A stretch of 64,000 nucleotides of DNA. Source: CAYRFF01 sp964436125. Its GTDB lineage: Bacteria > Bacteroidota > Bacteroidia > Chitinophagales > Saprospiraceae. Below, piece after piece: positions 35,255 to 45,581 of this stretch. The stretch covers positions 1 to 64,000 of the forward strand of contig CAYTBT010000010.1 in assembly GCA_964436125.1 (NCBI GenBank). Direction: 5' to 3'. The stretch's first letter is position 1. Each line of letters opens with the position of its first letter. The position numbers and the translations under genes are program-made. The notes below the pieces were generated by a model. It saw nothing but the letters and a program-made list of their open reading frames with translations, was not told the origin of the DNA and ran no database searches.

Positions 35255-36424
35255 TTACAAGGAATCTGTTTCAATTCCTTCTGCCGGAACCGTCAATGAA
35301 TCAATACTCGAGCTATCTATTCCCATACCTGCAGGTGCTTCAGGCTCCACAACTTTATAAGGATCTATATCTGAACCTTTAATAGTTGACTGATAATATG
35401 GCGATTGCATTAATAACCAGTCTTCGTATTCCTCTTGACTTACTACTTTTACAATCATCCGCATAGAATAGTGCCCTTCTCCACACAATTCTGCACAGGC
35501 AAGCTCATAGTTAAATGCTTCCCAACGCTTAGGCCCACTCGGATCTTCTGGATCGGCCGGAGCCCAATATTCCTCATATTTCTTTAAGTCTTGTCTATAT
35601 TCCTTTGTCGTCCGCGTCGGAGTAAAGACAAAATAGGTAGGCATTCCCGGTACAGCGTCCATTTTAACACGGAATTGGGGAAGGAAAAAAGAGTGTATCA
35701 CATCTCGTGAACCTATTTTCACACGGACTTCTTTATCTACAGGTAAGACAATTGTAGTTGACATAAAGTCATCGAGCCCGGCACTATCAGTCCATATCTG
35801 TCCCAGTGGGTTCAAGGCAGATATATTTCTAAAATTCCTCCGTCCAAATTCACCGTCTGGTCCCGGATATCTAATCATCCAAGCAAATTGCATTCCCGTT
35901 GCTTCAATCTGTATGACATCCTCCGTATCATCCACATCTGCCATAATATCGTTCCATGCATTCAGCCCAAATATTACCATAGTTGTTAAAACAAGTGCCG
36001 GTACAATCGTCCACAATAATTCTAGTGTATTATTCTCCGGAATCCACTTGGCCATCTGACCTTTTTTCCCTTTATCTCTCCATCGGAATGAAAACCAAAA
36101 CAAGAGGATATGTGTAGCAAAAAAGACAATGCTCACAATAATAAGTGTCCTATTAAACATTGCATCAATTCTTGCTCCATGCGCCGATGCGGCGGCATTG
36201 GGGCCATATCCTAGCATATAATTCTTATAATAATACGTCGCTAGAACAACTGTCACCAGAAAGCCCACCATAAAGACCAGTAATAAGCGCGATTGCCAGT
36301 AATTTGTGCCTTTCTGTACTTCTTCCTCACCTCTGATGCGGCCGGCTATTTCACTTACCTTCCCTACTTGAAGTATTACTACTATCAACAGTATTATACA
36401 TAATATTATAAGAAGAGCTGTCAT
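35255..36424 (-). CDS. ctaC: Cytochrome c oxidase subunit II
   Basis: The electron-entry subunit. The 389-residue protein has extra N-terminal membrane segments (about 4-20 and 48-65) before the canonical pair (about 95-112 and 134-153), and then the cupredoxin domain. All CuA ligands are present: H244, C310, C314, H318 and M321. There is no CxxCH, so it is an aa3 rather than caa3 subunit; the electron donor must be a separate cytochrome, such as an ACIII haem. It lies 146 nt after actF, the longest gap in the operon. Confidence 0.95.
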   Translation of the reverse strand: MTALLIILCIILLIVVILQVGKVSEIAGRIRGEEEVQKGTNYWQSRLLLVFMVGFLVTVVLATYYYKNYMLGYGPNAAASAHGARIDAMFNRTLIIVSIVFFATHILLFWFSFRWRDKGKKGQMAKWIPENNTLELLWTIVPALVLTTMVIFGLNAWNDIMADVDDTEDVIQIEATGMQFAWMIRYPGPDGEFGRRNFRNISALNPLGQIWTDSAGLDDFMSTTIVLPVDKEVRVKIGSRDVIHSFFLPQFRVKMDAVPGMPTYFVFTPTRTTKEYRQDLKKYEEYWAPADPEDPSGPKRWEAFNYELACAELCGEGHYSMRMIVKVVSQEEYEDWLLMQSPYYQSTIKGSDIDPYKVVEPEAPAGMGIDSSSIDSLTVPAEGIETDSL

Positions 36425-36570
36425 GTGTATATTTTATTTATCTCTTAAAATTTATCCTTAATTTATTATACCGGTAACGTTAATCGTACTTCTATAATAA
36501 CAGTCAATTTACTTCCCGAGTTTATTATACCCTTTATTTCTACTTTATATCTTACTATACAATTATCTTA

Positions 36571-37845
36571 CTACTCAACATGGTGATGAATACTTTCTTC
36601 CAGGTAAGGATCTTTACCCGGTATAAGCGCTGCTTTAGATAATGTGTTAAAAATAAAGTATATAAATAATGCTAAGAAGCCTAAAAATATCCCAATTTCA
36701 ATTAAGCCTGGCAATGTAAATCCTTGAACAAAACTACTTGCATGTTCAGCAGCATGTCCTCCATTTTCCGCCACTGCACCTCCGGCATGACCCTGTATTT
36801 CATGTGCCGTATGAAGTACTCCCGGACTAATCATCAAGAATGTATCTATCCAATGACCAAAGAAAACAAGCACTGACACAAAAATTAACGTACCATAACG
36901 TCGCTTAGAATCATTACTCATGAATATAAAGAAAGGTACAACAAAGTTTAATACCAGGTTACTGTAAAAAAGAACCGGATACTGTTCAACTCGAGTCTGA
37001 AAATAAACTACCTCCTCCCCGATATTACCGTACCAGATCAACATATACTGAGCAAACCATAAATAGGTCCAGAAAATTGAGAAAGCAAATACATACTTTC
37101 CTAAGTCGTGCAAGTGTTCTATAGTAATCGATTCATAATAGCCTCTGGATTTAAGCCATATAGCTACTAAAATAGTCAGACAAAACGCTGCTACTGCCCA
37201 GCTTGCTGAACTGTACCAGGCAAATAATGTACTATACCAGTGGGGGTCAACTGACATCACCCACAACCATATCGTAACTGATGAACCAAATCCTATCAAA
37301 GGTAATAATGCTGCACACCAGTTCCGTATTTCTTTATGAAAACCAAAGCTCGTCGTCCCTTCCTTATCTTCCTCTACAGAAAGCTTCCGGATACGCATTG
37401 ATATCAACAGCCATGAACCGGCAATAAATATCGTACCGAGCAGATACCATGTCGGATTTAAGAAACTCGATTTTCCTTTTAATACCTCATCGCCATTGAC
37501 TGCTTCGGCATTGGTCCAATGATATAGATGGTGTAGGTCCAAGTAATTCCCAATTGCTATAATCAATATCAGAATTAATCCCACTAAGAGGAAACTCTGA
37601 AACGCCTCCCAGATCCGCTTAAATGTCGTATGGAAACCAGCTAGTCCTACCGTGTGCGCCGCATATAAAAACAATGTCATAAAAGCTATACCGGTAAAGA
37701 ACATCGTGTTAACCAATATATTGGACCAAAACCTCGTATTTAACGCATCGCTCTTAAAAAAGGCTATTCCTAGACAGATTACCCCTAACGCCATAAAGGC
37801 AAATAATACAGTGCGAGCTTTTGATGCTAAATTGAACCGATTCAT
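36571..37845 (-). CDS. actF: Alternative complex III subunit ActF
   Basis: Ten-helix-type membrane subunit of the quinol:cytochrome c/oxidase oxidoreductase. The 424 residues consist almost wholly of membrane helices, with a His/Gly-rich cytoplasmic-like loop near residue 350-370. It is related to ActC but lacks the NrfD signature. It is last in the act block, 41 nt after actE, and probably anchors the complex. Assignment is firm from gene order plus length. Confidence 0.9.
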   Translation of the reverse strand: MNRFNLASKARTVLFAFMALGVICLGIAFFKSDALNTRFWSNILVNTMFFTGIAFMTLFLYAAHTVGLAGFHTTFKRIWEAFQSFLLVGLILILIIAIGNYLDLHHLYHWTNAEAVNGDEVLKGKSSFLNPTWYLLGTIFIAGSWLLISMRIRKLSVEEDKEGTTSFGFHKEIRNWCAALLPLIGFGSSVTIWLWVMSVDPHWYSTLFAWYSSASWAVAAFCLTILVAIWLKSRGYYESITIEHLHDLGKYVFAFSIFWTYLWFAQYMLIWYGNIGEEVVYFQTRVEQYPVLFYSNLVLNFVVPFFIFMSNDSKRRYGTLIFVSVLVFFGHWIDTFLMISPGVLHTAHEIQGHAGGAVAENGGHAAEHASSFVQGFTLPGLIEIGIFLGFLALFIYFIFNTLSKAALIPGKDPYLEESIHHHVE

Positions 37846-37886
37846 GTATAAAATTTTCTTCAGTATTATCTTTTAATTATTTTCTC

Positions 37887-38765
37887 TTACTTTCCGCTTT
37901 TTGCCCCTTCACCTTCTGCAGCAGGAGCATTAGCTTCTTTATGCGCTTCTCCTTCGGTAAAGCCGTACATCCCATCTTCCTTAAAGGCTTGCTTTGCATT
38001 TGCTATCTTATCTGCAACTTCAGAATAAGGAATCGCCTCATCATTTAATGTATTGGCCGTAGGTGAATATTCTAAACCTCTCTTGTCCGCTTGAAGACTC
38101 CTGATAAAGTGTATGACTTCCCATCGTTCTTTATAGGATAATTTATCCGCATAAGACCCCATCATATTTTTACCATACATAATTGTATAGTAATAAACTC
38201 CAGCCGTAGTATCTATAAACTTATCCAACATAAAATCGGCTGGCATCGCAGGGTATTTCCCTCCATTGTCTCTTACTAGATAACCATCTCCTTCTCCTCC
38301 GCTACCATGGCAGATTCCACAATAGATCTGATACAACTCACCTCCGATCTTAAGACCTTCTTCAGTAATGGGAAATGGGTTTTTTCGTATTTCTTGCTCT
38401 GCAGTGATACGATCTTCATTGGTATCTTCATAATAAAATGGGACGTGGCCATTCATAGGCATGCCTTGCATCGCTTTTTTCTCCATGAACTTCTCTTCAT
38501 AGTTGTCCGCATAGGCAATCCCGATATATCCACGTGGCATCGTTCCTTCAACAGGTGTACGCGGCAATGCAAAGTCATGATATACATCTTCTCCACCCCA
38601 TCGATTATACCAGTAATAATCATAGTAATTGGCTTGATAAGAAATGGCGTGTTTCATATCCGGCATATACTCTAGTCCCGGATCATTCCCTCCGCTTTTA
38701 CACGACCCCATTAAACCGGCAATCGCTATTGATAACGCTATATATAAACTTCCTTTTATACCCAT
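37887..38765 (-). CDS. actE: Alternative complex III subunit ActE, monohaem cytochrome c lipoprotein
   Basis: Carries electrons from the ActA haems towards the oxidase. The 292-residue protein has a lipoprotein signal with Cys22 (G-S-C) and a single haem site C149-G-I-C152-H153, with candidate Met ligands later (MPADFMLDKF and YGKNMMGSY). The C-terminal 40 residues are Ala/Glu-rich and look disordered. It is located on the outer face of the inner membrane. It lies 18 nt after actD. Confidence 0.93.
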   Translation of the reverse strand: MGIKGSLYIALSIAIAGLMGSCKSGGNDPGLEYMPDMKHAISYQANYYDYYWYNRWGGEDVYHDFALPRTPVEGTMPRGYIGIAYADNYEEKFMEKKAMQGMPMNGHVPFYYEDTNEDRITAEQEIRKNPFPITEEGLKIGGELYQIYCGICHGSGGEGDGYLVRDNGGKYPAMPADFMLDKFIDTTAGVYYYTIMYGKNMMGSYADKLSYKERWEVIHFIRSLQADKRGLEYSPTANTLNDEAIPYSEVADKIANAKQAFKEDGMYGFTEGEAHKEANAPAAEGEGAKSGK

Positions 38766-38783
38766 AATACCACTATATCCTAT

Positions 38784-39308
38784 TTAAATCTTTTTAGTAT
38801 GTACTGAAGAGGCTCCCGTTTCTGTAAAGAAATTATCTAAATCCCCGGGTAAATCATCTTCATCACTTAAGTCAAATGCTATACAGAACTTATCATCTGT
38901 AATCCGCCTGTCCAGTATCGGATTTACCACACCTGGTCCGATCGCGTTTATCAAGCAGAATGTCACCACCATTCCTATACTTGAAAAAAGAACTGTCAAC
39001 TCAAAGGTTATCGGGATAAATGACAATACCGGCCAGTGTGGCTTGTTGCCGATTATTACCGGCCAGTCATAAACAAATATCCAACTCATGGCACCAAATG
39101 CCGTTATTGCACCCAAGGCACCGAATATAAAACCTACGATATGCAGACGTGACTCCTTTAAGCCCAGTGCCTTGTCCAATCCGTGTACGGGAAAAGGTGT
39201 AAAAACATCCTTTATCGTCAGTTCACGTGCTTTAGCTACATCGACTGCTTTAAGCAAATCTTGCTCATCATCATATAAACCGTACCGTATATTATCACCT
39301 CTTTTCAT
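38784..39308 (-). CDS. actD: Alternative complex III subunit ActD (DUF3341)
   Basis: The 174-residue membrane subunit with two helices (about 55-80 and 95-125) flanked by cytoplasmic ends. The N-terminal ferredoxin-like region (about 10-48) ends at the FPVHGLDKALG motif typical of DUF3341. It is a structural part of ACIII without a cofactor of its own. Nine nucleotides separate it from actC. Confidence 0.92.
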   Translation of the reverse strand: MKRGDNIRYGLYDDEQDLLKAVDVAKARELTIKDVFTPFPVHGLDKALGLKESRLHIVGFIFGALGAITAFGAMSWIFVYDWPVIIGNKPHWPVLSFIPITFELTVLFSSIGMVVTFCLINAIGPGVVNPILDRRITDDKFCIAFDLSDEDDLPGDLDNFFTETGASSVHTKKI

Positions 39309-39317
39309 ACGTCTTGA

Positions 39318-40730
39318 TTATGCTTTTTCTTCTTGAAATTGTTTCTCAACTATATACTCTTTATGCTGCTCTATGTATTGATCTCCATGCGTCTTCAATA
39401 TCGATTTTATCTCTGCTACTGCTACTACCGGTGCAATACGTATAAAGATTAGATACATCGTTGAAAATAAGCCTATCGTACCTATAAATATACATATCTC
39501 GACCCATGTAGGCACGTAATAACTCCAGCTTGATGGGAGGAAGTCACGCGCTATTGAAGTCGCAATAATTACAAATCGCTCAAACCACATTCCTATATTC
39601 ACAAATATGGATAGTAAGAATGTCATAAAGATACTCCTACGTGCTTTTCTGAACCAGAATATCTGTGGTATCAATACATTGCAGGACATCATACCTATAT
39701 ACGACCAATAGTAAGGCCCAAATACCCTGTTATAAAAGGCAAACTGCTCATATACAAAGCCTGAATACCAAGCGACAAATAATTCACTGAGATACGCAAT
39801 ACCTACCAGTGATCCTGTTAATAAAATCACCTTATTCATCGACTCTATATGGGCTATAGTTATATAATCTTGTAAATCAAGTACTTTCCGGGTTATAATC
39901 ATTAAGGTCTGTACCATTGCAAAGCCTGAAAATATCGCACCGGCGACAAAATAAGGCGGGAATATTGTTGTATGCCACCCGGGTATTACAGAAGTAGCAA
40001 AGTCAAATGATACTATCGTATGCACTGATAATACAAGCGGTGTAGCAAGCCCGGCCAAAACTAAGAATATAGACTCAAATCTCTGCCAGTGCTTTGCCGA
40101 TCCTGTCCAGCCATAGGACAAGACATTATAAAACTTGTTCCTGAACCCTTTGGCTCTGTCTCGCACCGTTGCAAAGTCAGGGAGCAATCCCGTATACCAG
40201 AATAAGAGTGAAACTGTAAAGTAGGTAGAAACCGCAAATACATCCCATAGCAAGGGTGAGTTAAAGTTTGGCCATACGGGTCCGCGAGAGTTTGGATATG
40301 GCATTATAAAGAATCCCAGCCATACACGCCCCATGTGGATAATCGGGAACTGCCCCGCACAGATTACAGCAAATATCGTCATCGCCTCTGCTGCTCTGTT
40401 CACACCAGTTCTCCACTTCTGCCTGAATAGCAAGAGGATTGCCGATATCAATGTTCCGGCGTGTCCTATACCGATCCACCACACAAAGTTGGTAATACCC
40501 CATCCCCATCCGATGGTTCTATTCAAGTTCCACGTACCTATTCCTATCCATATTGTCCATACCACACAGAATACATACAAGGCTGCAAGTGCTACAGCAA
40601 GAATAAAACTTATTATCCAAGCTAGATTTGGGGTTTTCTCCGTAGGAGATACCAGATCTACCGTAATATCGTGATAAGTCTTACTTCCAGTGACTAATGG
40701 CTCCCTTATCGGCGATGCATATGAACTCAT
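39318..40730 (-). CDS. actC: Alternative complex III subunit ActC (NrfD/PsrC-like)
   Basis: The main quinol-binding integral membrane subunit. The 470-residue protein has about ten helices and the NrfD-family landmarks (GHAGTLISAILLLFRQ, SVHTIVSFDFA and the long C-terminal helices). It receives electrons from menaquinol and passes them to the ActB iron-sulfur clusters. Thirty-eight nucleotides separate it from actB. Confidence 0.95.
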   Translation of the reverse strand: MSSYASPIREPLVTGSKTYHDITVDLVSPTEKTPNLAWIISFILAVALAALYVFCVVWTIWIGIGTWNLNRTIGWGWGITNFVWWIGIGHAGTLISAILLLFRQKWRTGVNRAAEAMTIFAVICAGQFPIIHMGRVWLGFFIMPYPNSRGPVWPNFNSPLLWDVFAVSTYFTVSLLFWYTGLLPDFATVRDRAKGFRNKFYNVLSYGWTGSAKHWQRFESIFLVLAGLATPLVLSVHTIVSFDFATSVIPGWHTTIFPPYFVAGAIFSGFAMVQTLMIITRKVLDLQDYITIAHIESMNKVILLTGSLVGIAYLSELFVAWYSGFVYEQFAFYNRVFGPYYWSYIGMMSCNVLIPQIFWFRKARRSIFMTFLLSIFVNIGMWFERFVIIATSIARDFLPSSWSYYVPTWVEICIFIGTIGLFSTMYLIFIRIAPVVAVAEIKSILKTHGDQYIEQHKEYIVEKQFQEEKA

Positions 40731-40768
40731 ATATTTCTACTCTTTATATTCATTATCAATTTAATCTC

Positions 40769-43700
40769 CTAGTATGCTAGGTCCTCCGGCGTAGATATCT
40801 CTGTGTTCCTGTTGAGAACCTTCATCTTATATCCGACGCCCGGCTTGGTATTTAATTCCATTAATACATTGTAGTATTTAGGATCTTTTACCTCCTTGGA
40901 AATCTCTGATTCCTCGTCGTTAATATCTCCAAACACTATCGCACCCGTAGGACATGCAGTAGCACATGCCGTCCGGATATCTCCATCTTTCACCGCTCTG
41001 TTTCCGTTCTTGGCAGCAAGTTTTCCCTCTTGGATACGCTGTACACAGAAACTACATTTCTCCATCACACCTCTGGATCTTACCGTAACATCCGGATTCA
41101 AGACCATTCTCGTGAGATTGTCGGCATAAAATGCTACTTCAGCATCTTCATCAAATGGATGGTTTTCATTCACCCCAAATAAATCTGCACTAGTAAAGTC
41201 GAGCCAGTTAAAACGACGCACTTTATAAGGACAGTTATTGGCACAATATCGCGTTCCTATACAACGATTGTAAACCATCTGGTTAAGTCCTTCTGTGCTG
41301 TGATTAGTCGCATTAACCGGACATACATTCTCACAAGGTGCATTATCGCAATGCTGACACATCATGGGCTGGTAAACCACATTGGGATTACCAAATTGGC
41401 CGTAATAATACCGGTCAATCCTCAACCATGTCATTTCATGGTGTCGTCGTACCTCTTTCTTTCCGACAATAGGCACGTTGTTCTCTGCTATGCAAGCTAC
41501 CTGGCAAGCACCACATCCGATACAAGCACTCAAGTCTATTGTCATTTCCCATTTATGCCCTACGTCATAGAGGGCAGAACGGTCCGGATACATACTTGCA
41601 GAGTTCATTTCCTCTGCTTTTTCTTTCTCTTCTTTTAAATCTGCTAGTGCTTCATCGAGTAAAGAAAGATCTGTCTGACGGATAATTGTTCTATCGACAA
41701 TTCCGCCTTGGTATCCATCTTTAATCGTCGTCGCTGCTTTCTCACCGAGATTGATTAACTCGCCCTCACTCATTCCTTTGATTCCATAAGTATGGTGGTA
41801 TTGAACTGAGGCAAATGTTTCATCTTCTCCTTGTCTTTCTGACAGAGTAGCTTGTGAAGCGTAGTACTGTACATAGCCATTGGCATCTCGACTTAAGGTC
41901 GGATAGGCATTGGCACCGACATCTTTTCCTGCCGGCCCGCATATACTACGTCCATACCCGAGCGCAACACCCACAGAGCTTTCTTGCTGCCCGAATGCCT
42001 CGACCGCAGTCATCTTCAGCGACTCATTTCCTATGGATAGAGTTGCAATATCCCCACTGCCTAGTTTATTCATTCCGAGGAAATAGTATCTCTCGCTCCA
42101 GGTGACAGGTATATTTATAAAATTATCCCATACTGTTCTGAGTAGTGGATCCGGCATTTCTTGTAGCCATGGATTATTTGCGTAAGCTCCATTACCCACG
42201 TTCACATTCTCATAATATGCTACTTCAAGTCCTTGAGACACCGGTTTACTGATTCTTGAACCGAGCCCCGCAACACTCGTCTGTGAACTCAATTGAGAAG
42301 CCTGTTCAATTTCAAGTATACCATCGTGAACAGTCATATCCCAGAAAGTCCTAAAGTCAGAATATTCCGACTGCTGAGGGAAGATATTCTTCTTCCAATA
42401 TTTCTTTATGTAAGTATAATAAGGATCTTCTGTCGTTGCAAAATATCCCGTATTACCGGCCCATTTCATCAAGGAGGATTCCTTGTATCGCGTATCAAAT
42501 AAAGGCTTGATCGTAGGCTGGATTACGGTGTAAAATCCTTTCTTGGGCTCTGCATCGCCCCACGCTTCAAGGTTGTGATGTGGCGGGCAGACATAATCGC
42601 AATAAGCCATTGTCTCGTTGGGCAATATGCTTGTAGAAACCTTCAATGCTACATTTCCCATAGCTTCCGCAAATTCTTTGCCTTCCGGCAAATCGTAAAC
42701 AGGATTCACATCATCCAGGAAGATTAAGGCATCTATTGTCCCTGCTTTCATTTCCTGAAGCAGACTTACAACTGCCTTATCATCTCCCTTCCGCTGGTTG
42801 CTGTAATTCCCATATTTTACGGTTTTTCCGACATTTCCCAGCATTTCATTGATGTGATTAATCAATAATTGCTCAGCAACATTATTGGAAGCTGAAATAA
42901 CAAGGCTAGCTTTTCCCTCGCTTGCATTTCTTAGCATATCATTGGCCATTGCAGTGAGGTGTTTTTTCACCTTATCTTCACTGAATGTCCCGCTTGCACC
43001 GACAGTCTGTCCACCGCGTGCACTTGCTATAATATCGTGAACGTATGCAATAGCAGCACCAGCTTCTGACGGCCTGACGAGAATTCTATTATCGGCATTT
43101 GAGCCACTCAATGACATGTGAGACTCTACCATATAAAAGCGTGATTGTGAAGGGTTATTCACATCCACTTTCCGCTTCTCTGCGTATCCGGCGGCATATT
43201 CAACCGGTGAATTCCAGGTACCGAGGAAATCGGCACCGAATGAGACTATCATATCCGCATCGGCAAAAGCGTAGTCCGGAACAACTCGCTTTCCGGTAGA
43301 TTGTTTCTGCGCATCCAATAAAGCAGAGGACGATACCGGGTCATACATGACGTGCTGCGTATTGGCATAAGTGCCTTTAAATTCTTCAATGACTTGTAGT
43401 GTAGAGGGACTTAAGACAGTATTGGAGACAATTCTTACTGCTGAACCAGGTTCAAGAGCATCGGTAATTGCACTATCGACATCGTCCCAGGTCATTTCCT
43501 GGAGTTTTCCTGTTGTATCTACAACTTTAGATGGAGCTTTCACTCGCGATCTATCATAGAGTTCAAGGACAGTAGCTTGTGCTCTGGCACTTGTACCACC
43601 CTTGGTCATCGAGGACATGACATTCCCCTCTATTTTAATAGGGCGGCCTTCTCTGGTTTTTACGAGAATCGGTAAAAATTCTCCACCGCGTACCTGTGCA

Positions 43701-44008
43701 CTTGCATAATACGTAGCAACACCGGGAACAATAGTATCCGGCTTTGTTACATAAGGAAGTGCCCTGCGCACCGGTGCATCACAAGATGCTGCAACCATAG
43801 CTGCACCTAGCCCGAAGCCCATATATTTAAGAAAATCTCTCCGGCTCGTATTCTCTGAACTCGAATCGGCAATTTCTTCATCGCTAAGATCATTCATTGC
43901 CGGAGACTGGTAAAATTCGTGATTTGATTGCTCGATTAATTCTTCAGAACCATTGAGGTCTTCAGCACCAACCCATAAGCCACCATTATTTTTATTATGC
44001 TCCTTCAT
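40769..44008 (-). CDS. actB: Alternative complex III subunit ActB (molybdopterin-like plus Fe-S domains)
   Basis: Large extracytoplasmic subunit. It has a twin-arginine signal (S-R-R-D-F-L-K near residue 54, followed by a hydrophobic stretch ending A-A-S-C), so it is folded before export. The first 800 or so residues form a molybdopterin-oxidoreductase-like domain, which in known ACIII carries no Mo cofactor. The C-terminal part (about 815-1045) is a four-cluster ferredoxin module; visible motifs are CIGCGACQVAC, CQHCDNAPCENVC, CIGTRYCANNC and CSFCVQ...CATAC. It is 1079 residues, normal for Bacteroidota. Confidence 0.95.
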   Translation of the reverse strand: MKEHNKNNGGLWVGAEDLNGSEELIEQSNHEFYQSPAMNDLSDEEIADSSSENTSRRDFLKYMGFGLGAAMVAASCDAPVRRALPYVTKPDTIVPGVATYYASAQVRGGEFLPILVKTREGRPIKIEGNVMSSMTKGGTSARAQATVLELYDRSRVKAPSKVVDTTGKLQEMTWDDVDSAITDALEPGSAVRIVSNTVLSPSTLQVIEEFKGTYANTQHVMYDPVSSSALLDAQKQSTGKRVVPDYAFADADMIVSFGADFLGTWNSPVEYAAGYAEKRKVDVNNPSQSRFYMVESHMSLSGSNADNRILVRPSEAGAAIAYVHDIIASARGGQTVGASGTFSEDKVKKHLTAMANDMLRNASEGKASLVISASNNVAEQLLINHINEMLGNVGKTVKYGNYSNQRKGDDKAVVSLLQEMKAGTIDALIFLDDVNPVYDLPEGKEFAEAMGNVALKVSTSILPNETMAYCDYVCPPHHNLEAWGDAEPKKGFYTVIQPTIKPLFDTRYKESSLMKWAGNTGYFATTEDPYYTYIKKYWKKNIFPQQSEYSDFRTFWDMTVHDGILEIEQASQLSSQTSVAGLGSRISKPVSQGLEVAYYENVNVGNGAYANNPWLQEMPDPLLRTVWDNFINIPVTWSERYYFLGMNKLGSGDIATLSIGNESLKMTAVEAFGQQESSVGVALGYGRSICGPAGKDVGANAYPTLSRDANGYVQYYASQATLSERQGEDETFASVQYHHTYGIKGMSEGELINLGEKAATTIKDGYQGGIVDRTIIRQTDLSLLDEALADLKEEKEKAEEMNSASMYPDRSALYDVGHKWEMTIDLSACIGCGACQVACIAENNVPIVGKKEVRRHHEMTWLRIDRYYYGQFGNPNVVYQPMMCQHCDNAPCENVCPVNATNHSTEGLNQMVYNRCIGTRYCANNCPYKVRRFNWLDFTSADLFGVNENHPFDEDAEVAFYADNLTRMVLNPDVTVRSRGVMEKCSFCVQRIQEGKLAAKNGNRAVKDGDIRTACATACPTGAIVFGDINDEESEISKEVKDPKYYNVLMELNTKPGVGYKMKVLNRNTEISTPEDLAY

Positions 44009-44060
44009 AAGGTAAATATTGCTCTAATTGTATGAAATATATTTCAGTTTAACCACTAGC

Positions 44061-45494
44061 TTAATAATGACATTTCTGGCATTCTACACCACCTATATCT
44101 TTAACAGTAATCTTATCGACTTTACCGTTCTTTAATTGCTCTACGTATGTCTTATATGCGTCAAGGTAATACTTATTTCCATTGGACATACCGGCAACTT
44201 CCGATTGACGGTGACAATTTACGCACCATCCCATTGATAGGGGCTTAGCTTGATAAACAACTTCCATCTCCTTCACTTTTCCGTGGCAATGTTCACATGT
44301 AACTTCACCTACTCCGACGTGTTGTTCATGGCTAAAGAAAACGTGATCCGGTAAATTATGGATACGTACCCACTCTATCGGACCTTGTATTTTTTCTTTC
44401 TGTGGATTGGTCAAGGCATCTACGATACCTTTCCACTGCGTTCTGACAAGGTTTTCACCTTTGGAATCCAAGGATGAGATTCCGGCATCTTTCATATACT
44501 CATCCGCAATCCATTTTTTATATATTGATTCAATTGAGTCTTGGCTTAAGGATTCATAGTCTTCAATATATGAATCACTGTTGGGATTATAGCCTATCGA
44601 TGCAAATATCTTGGTAATCTCCGCAGTACCATATTGTGATCCTGACTTAATAGCTCTGTGGCAATTCATACAGGTGTTGGCTGCCGGAATTACTGAGTGC
44701 ATCGATCTCCGTGCACCGTCGTGGCAATACTGGCATTGTATCTGGTGAAGTCCGGCGTGTGTCGCGTGACTAAACTTAATCGGTTGCTCAGGCTGATAGC
44801 CTTGTTGCCTTCCGATGTTTATCGCTGTATCTACTGTGGTATATCCGCCGAGTACAATAATGGCAAATACCACAAAGCCGATAACAGTACGTGAGGTCAA
44901 GATGTCTTTTATCGTCCGCGGTTGCTCTTTTATTCCCGTTTCCTGAGTACGCACCATTGCATTGAGCACGGATATAATGCGTGACAAGACTATTGCGAGT
45001 CCAAATAAAACAATAGCGAGAATAACGTATAAAAAGGAATTATCCGCTTCTTCTTTCACTACAACAACTTCTTGCCCCGCTGCTTTCTTCTGTCCACCTA
45101 TCTTTCCAGTTGCTACTCCCTTTATATAAGAGAATATATCTTCAAGCTGCTGCTCTGATAATGAGGTAAAGCTCGTCATCACAACCGGCTTCCACTCATT
45201 CCATAATTGCACTGCGTGTGGATGCCCTTCAGCGATTAATTTCTGTGAGTTGTGTACCCAAGCGTATAAATCTTCTCTCGGATAATCCGCCCATCTTTCT
45301 TGAAAACCCGCTAGCGCCGGCCCTGTCATGTCATCCTTCATGTTCTTATTATGACATGCCGCACAGTGCATCTTAAATAATTTCTCTCCTGCTACAGGAT
45401 CTCCTTTAATCGTAGTAGCTTGCTCTTGTGCCGTAAGACTGAACGCACACAAGAAGAATATGATGATGTGTATTATATTTCTCAATGCTCGCAT
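44061..45494 (-). CDS. actA: Alternative complex III subunit ActA, multihaem cytochrome c with N-terminal mono-haem domain
   Basis: First gene of the act-cta operon. The 477-residue protein has a signal peptide (about 1-22), then six CxxCH sites: C44-C47-H48, C254-C257-H258, C275-C278-H279, C400-C403-H404, C424-C427-H428 and C472-C475-H476. The first sits in a class I cytochrome c domain (about 30-130) before the membrane helices (about 153-172 and 204-220). The last five form the canonical ActA pentahaem module, the final haem only one residue from the C terminus. A strong promoter lies upstream. Confidence 0.93.
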   Translation of the reverse strand: MRALRNIIHIIIFFLCAFSLTAQEQATTIKGDPVAGEKLFKMHCAACHNKNMKDDMTGPALAGFQERWADYPREDLYAWVHNSQKLIAEGHPHAVQLWNEWKPVVMTSFTSLSEQQLEDIFSYIKGVATGKIGGQKKAAGQEVVVVKEEADNSFLYVILAIVLFGLAIVLSRIISVLNAMVRTQETGIKEQPRTIKDILTSRTVIGFVVFAIIVLGGYTTVDTAINIGRQQGYQPEQPIKFSHATHAGLHQIQCQYCHDGARRSMHSVIPAANTCMNCHRAIKSGSQYGTAEITKIFASIGYNPNSDSYIEDYESLSQDSIESIYKKWIADEYMKDAGISSLDSKGENLVRTQWKGIVDALTNPQKEKIQGPIEWVRIHNLPDHVFFSHEQHVGVGEVTCEHCHGKVKEMEVVYQAKPLSMGWCVNCHRQSEVAGMSNGNKYYLDAYKTYVEQLKNGKVDKITVKDIGGVECQKCHY

Positions 45495-45581
45495 GAATAT
45501 TATTTTTCTATCGTACCCAATACCGTATAAATGACTTACACTTTACACTGTCTTTACAGTTTACTTACAATGTAATAGCAA

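Noticed and set aside
35255..36424. A caa3-type subunit II with a fused haem c domain
   Set aside because: No CxxCH occurs in the protein. The C terminus after the CuA site is a short acidic, Pro/Ser-rich tail.
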